From the NCBI RefSeq assembly GCF_036173065.1, contig NZ_CP108041.1, forward strand, positions 2,359,001 to 2,423,000: a stretch of 64,000 nt of DNA, written 5' to 3'. The position numbers were made by a program, and so were the translations under genes. This stretch comes from Rhodococcus sp. NBC_00297 (GTDB lineage Bacteria > Actinomycetota > Actinomycetes > Mycobacteriales > Mycobacteriaceae). A model generated the notes under the pieces. That model did not search any database. It saw nothing but the letters and a program-made list of their open reading frames with translations, and was not told the DNA's origin. Shown here one piece after another: positions 61,803-64,000 of the stretch. Within the stretch, counting starts at the first letter, position 1. Each line of letters starts with the position of its first letter.

Positions 61803-64000
61803 GTGGCAGTCGTGGACGATCGGGGAACGAACGACTACCAGGGGCCGTCCGAGGCGCCCGGTGAGGACTTCGGTCGTCAGCCCCCTCAGGACATGGCTGC
61901 CGAGCAGTCCGTTCTGGGCGGCATGCTGCTCAGCAAGGACGCCATCGCCGACGTCCTCGAGGTCCTGCGGCCCGGTGACTTCTACCGCCCGGCTCATCAG
62001 ATGGTCTACGACGCCATCCTCGATCTGTACGGCCGCGGCGACCCCGCCGACCCGGTCACCGTCTCCGCGGAGCTCGAACGGCGCGGTGAGCTCAAGCGCA
62101 TCGGCGGCCCGCCCTACCTCGTCACGCTGACGCAGACGGTCCCCACGGCGGCCAACGCGTCGTTCTACGCCGAGATCGTCGTCGAGAAGGCGATCCTGCG
62201 TCGCCTCGTCGAGGCCGGTACGCGCATCGTCCAGTTCGGCTACGCGGGCGCGGACGGTCAGGACGTGTCCGAAGTCGTCGACCGGGCTCAGGCCGAGGTG
62301 TACGAGGTCACCGAGCGGCGTACCGCGGAGGACTTCGTCCAGCTCGAGGAACTGCTGCAGCCCACGATGGACGAGATCGACTCCATCGCCAGCCGCGGCG
62401 GCATGTCGAACGGTGTCCCCACCGGCTTCACCGAGCTCGACGAGGTGACCAACGGTCTGCATCCGGGCCAGATGATCATCGTCGCGGCGAGGCCTGGTGT
62501 GGGCAAGGCGCTCGCCCTCGACACGCCGTTGGCGACGCCCACTGGGTGGACGACGATGGGTGAAGTCGAGGTCGGGGACCATCTCATCGATGCGTCCGGA
62601 TCTGCGACTCGGGTCGTCGCTGCGACCGACGTGATGGTCGGTAGGCCGTGTTACGAGGTCGAGTTCTCCGACGGCACGGTCATCGTGGCCGACGCGGAGC
62701 ATCAGTGGCTCACGGATACCCGCGCATCGCGAAAGTCGGCGCAGGCTGCGGCTGCTCGATACAACAGGACCAAGAACCAAGGAACGTTCGCCGAGGTGCG
62801 AACCACCGAGCAGATCGCCGGTTCGGTCAGGTGCGCGACCAAGGACGCTCGACTGAATCACTCGGTGACCAACGCGAAGCCGATCCAGCGTCCGGACGCG
62901 GTCCTTTCCGTCCCTCCCTACACGCTGGGCGCGTGGTTGGGGGACGGCACCAGCGCTTGCGCGCAGATCACCTCCGACGATCCCGAGATCATTGCTCGGA
63001 TCGAAGGTGAGGGGTTGGTGGCCGTTCGATCCGCAGCAGCTGAGTTGCGATACTCGATTCAGCTTCCCGCACCCGAACCTGTACCGGCCAAGTTCTGTAC
63101 GGTGTGCGGAAAACGCTTCGTGCCGTTCTCTTCTCAGGTGCGTACCTGCGGCCGTTCATGCGGTGGCCGGGCTCGTTTCCAGGATGACGTGGTGGATCAG
63201 CCGCTGTGCCCGCTCTGCGGTGAGCTGTGCACCGGACTTCGGATGTGCCAGAAGTGCCGAAACGCCACGGGGACGGTGCAAGCTCGCCTTCGAACACTCG
63301 GTGTGTTGAACAACAAGCACATTCCCATGGAGTACCTCAGGTCGTCGGAGTCGCAGCGGCGAGCTGTACTCGCCGGCCTGCTGGACACCGACGGGACCGT
63401 CACGGCAGGCGGATCCGCGCAGTTCAGTGTCACCAATGAGCGACTGGCACTCGACGTCGAGGAACTCATCGTCAGTCTGGGGTACCGAGTACATCGATCG
63501 ACGAAGAGGGTGGCAGGACGCACCGAGGCGTCGTCGACGGCGTTCACACTCACCTTCTCGACCGATGACGTGGTCTTCGGTCTGCATCGAAAGCAGTTGC
63601 TCCACAAAGAGCGTCGTGCCTCGTCGAATGTGTCCAGGTCTTCGAGTCGCTTCATCGTCGACGTTCGTCGCGTCGACTCGGTGCCGGTCAGATGTGTCGA
63701 GGTCGATAACACGGACCACCTCTATCTCGCCGGTCGTTCGATGGTGCCGACACACAACTCCACTCTCGGAATGGATTTCATGCGCTCGTGCTCCATCAAG
63801 CACGGCATGGCCAGCGTCATGTTCTCGCTCGAGATGAGCCGCACCGAGATCGTCATGCGTCTCCTCTCCGCCGAGGCCAAGATCAAGCTCGGCGACATGC
63901 GCTCGGGAAAGATGACGGACGACGACTGGACCCGCCTCGCCCGCAGGATGAGCGAGATCAGCGAGGCACCACTCTTCGTCGACGACTCCCCCAACCTCAC
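61803..64000 (+). CDS. dnaB: Replicative DNA helicase DnaB with intein (3' end outside window)
   Basis: This ring helicase unwinds DNA at the replication fork. The GTG at 61803 gives MAVVDDRG, as in Mycobacterium DnaB. The N-terminal domain includes PQDMAAEQSVLGGMLLS (29-45), the linker, and the RecA-like domain up to ARPGVGK. The Walker A lysine is followed by a 417-residue intein (62508-63758), after which STLGMDF, FSLEMSR and LLSAEAKIKLGDMRSGKM continue the helicase. The reading frame is open to the window end. The mature protein needs protein splicing to rebuild GVGKST. It is the Rv0058 equivalent of the origin-proximal block. Confidence 0.95.
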   Translation, partial: MAVVDDRGTNDYQGPSEAPGEDFGRQPPQDMAAEQSVLGGMLLSKDAIADVLEVLRPGDFYRPAHQMVYDAILDLYGRGDPADPVTVSAELERRGELKRIGGPPYLVTLTQTVPTAANASFYAEIVVEKAILRRLVEAGTRIVQFGYAGADGQDVSEVVDRAQAEVYEVTERRTAEDFVQLEELLQPTMDEIDSIASRGGMSNGVPTGFTELDEVTNGLHPGQMIIVAARPGVGKALALDTPLATPTGWTTMGEVEVGDHLIDASGSATRVVAATDVMVGRPCYEVEFSDGTVIVADAEHQWLTDTRASRKSAQAAAARYNRTKNQGTFAEVRTTEQIAGSVRCATKDARLNHSVTNAKPIQRPDAVLSVPPYTLGAWLGDGTSACAQITSDDPEIIARIEGEGLVAVRSAAAELRYSIQLPAPEPVPAKFCTVCGKRFVPFSSQVRTCGRSCGGRARFQDDVVDQPLCPLCGELCTGLRMCQKCRNATGTVQARLRTLGVLNNKHIPMEYLRSSESQRRAVLAGLLDTDGTVTAGGSAQFSVTNERLALDVEELIVSLGYRVHRSTKRVAGRTEASSTAFTLTFSTDDVVFGLHRKQLLHKERRASSNVSRSSSRFIVDVRRVDSVPVRCVEVDNTDHLYLAGRSMVPTHNSTLGMDFMRSCSIKHGMASVMFSLEMSRTEIVMRLLSAEAKIKLGDMRSGKMTDDDWTRLARRMSEISEAPLFVDDSPNL
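62508..63758 (+). mobile_element. Intein with LAGLIDADG homing endonuclease (class 3 features)
   Basis: This 417-residue intein is inserted at GVGK/STLG. It starts with Ala-Leu-Ala-Leu-Asp rather than Cys or Ser. Block B reads ADAEHQW (W67), block F VRCVEVDNTDHLYLAG (C396), and block G VPTHN (T415, N417), followed by Ser. W, C and T are the residues that define class 3 inteins. Endonuclease motifs are LGAWLGDGT (140-148, D146) and VLAGLLDTDGT (287-297, D295). Between them is a cysteine-rich insert, CTVC (197-200), C214, C218, CPLC (234-237), C241, C247 and C250, like two zinc ribbons. The frame is intact, so it should splice and home. Confidence 0.93.

Overview
The window is a high-GC actinobacterial chromosome segment, most likely Rhodococcus or a close relative in the Mycobacteriales. 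Evidence: many GTG starts, F420-dependent and DUF5318 families, a mycobacterial-type glucosylglycerate hydrolase, and a conserved origin-proximal gene order also known from Mycobacterium (leuS ... LLM oxidoreductase ... ino1-padR ... DUF5318-ponA-GT87 ... rpsF-ssb-rpsR-rplI ... dnaB). No rRNA, tRNA, CRISPR array or insertion sequence is visible.

Layout. 1-8 kb: glutamate decarboxylase, a UdgX-type uracil-DNA glycosylase, an SDR, a small hypothetical gene, a BASS-like transporter coupled to an SdpI-like protein, and leuS. 8-12 kb: a frameshifted NucA-type nuclease followed by strong palindromes, then a tctCBA tricarboxylate transport operon. 12-16 kb: a stress protein, an SDR, and a MarR-controlled set (VOC dioxygenase-like protein, WrbA-like quinone reductase, pirin) whose promoter carries two copies of one operator. 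16-24 kb: amino acid permease, double-UspA protein, glucosylglycerate hydrolase, PhoX phosphatase, alpha/beta hydrolase, formaldehyde dehydrogenase. 24-26 kb: a lower-GC accessory gene (AlbA/Schlafen plus ATPase plus winged helix). 26-36 kb: amino acid ABC transporter with fused binding protein and permease, an Amt with an altered pore residue, LLM oxidoreductase, a TIGR04338/DUF2786 pair, a giant BTAD-ATPase regulator. 36-45 kb: ino1 and its PadR neighbour, two DUF1707 proteins, DUF5318, ponA and a GT87 mannosyltransferase-like gene.

44.9-54.6 kb is a tellurite-resistance-type (ter) island: double TerD, HAD phosphatase, StiP, PRTase-TRSP, CitE-like C-C bond lyase and an unrecognised helical protein, opposite terD and a TerC-like DUF475 gene. 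Four of these genes overlap by 4 bases and look like a biosynthetic pathway for an unknown nucleoside-like compound. The island lies between two GT87 genes.

55-64 kb: GNAT/GT87 pair, the rpsF-ssb-rpsR-rplI operon, a SulP-carbonic anhydrase fusion, a 571-base gap with DnaA-box-like sites, and the start of dnaB. The dnaB gene is split in its Walker A motif by a 417-residue intein that starts with Ala and carries the W-C-T residues of a class 3 intein, with a LAGLIDADG endonuclease that itself holds a cysteine-rich (zinc-ribbon-like) insert. The dnaB gene runs off the end of the window.
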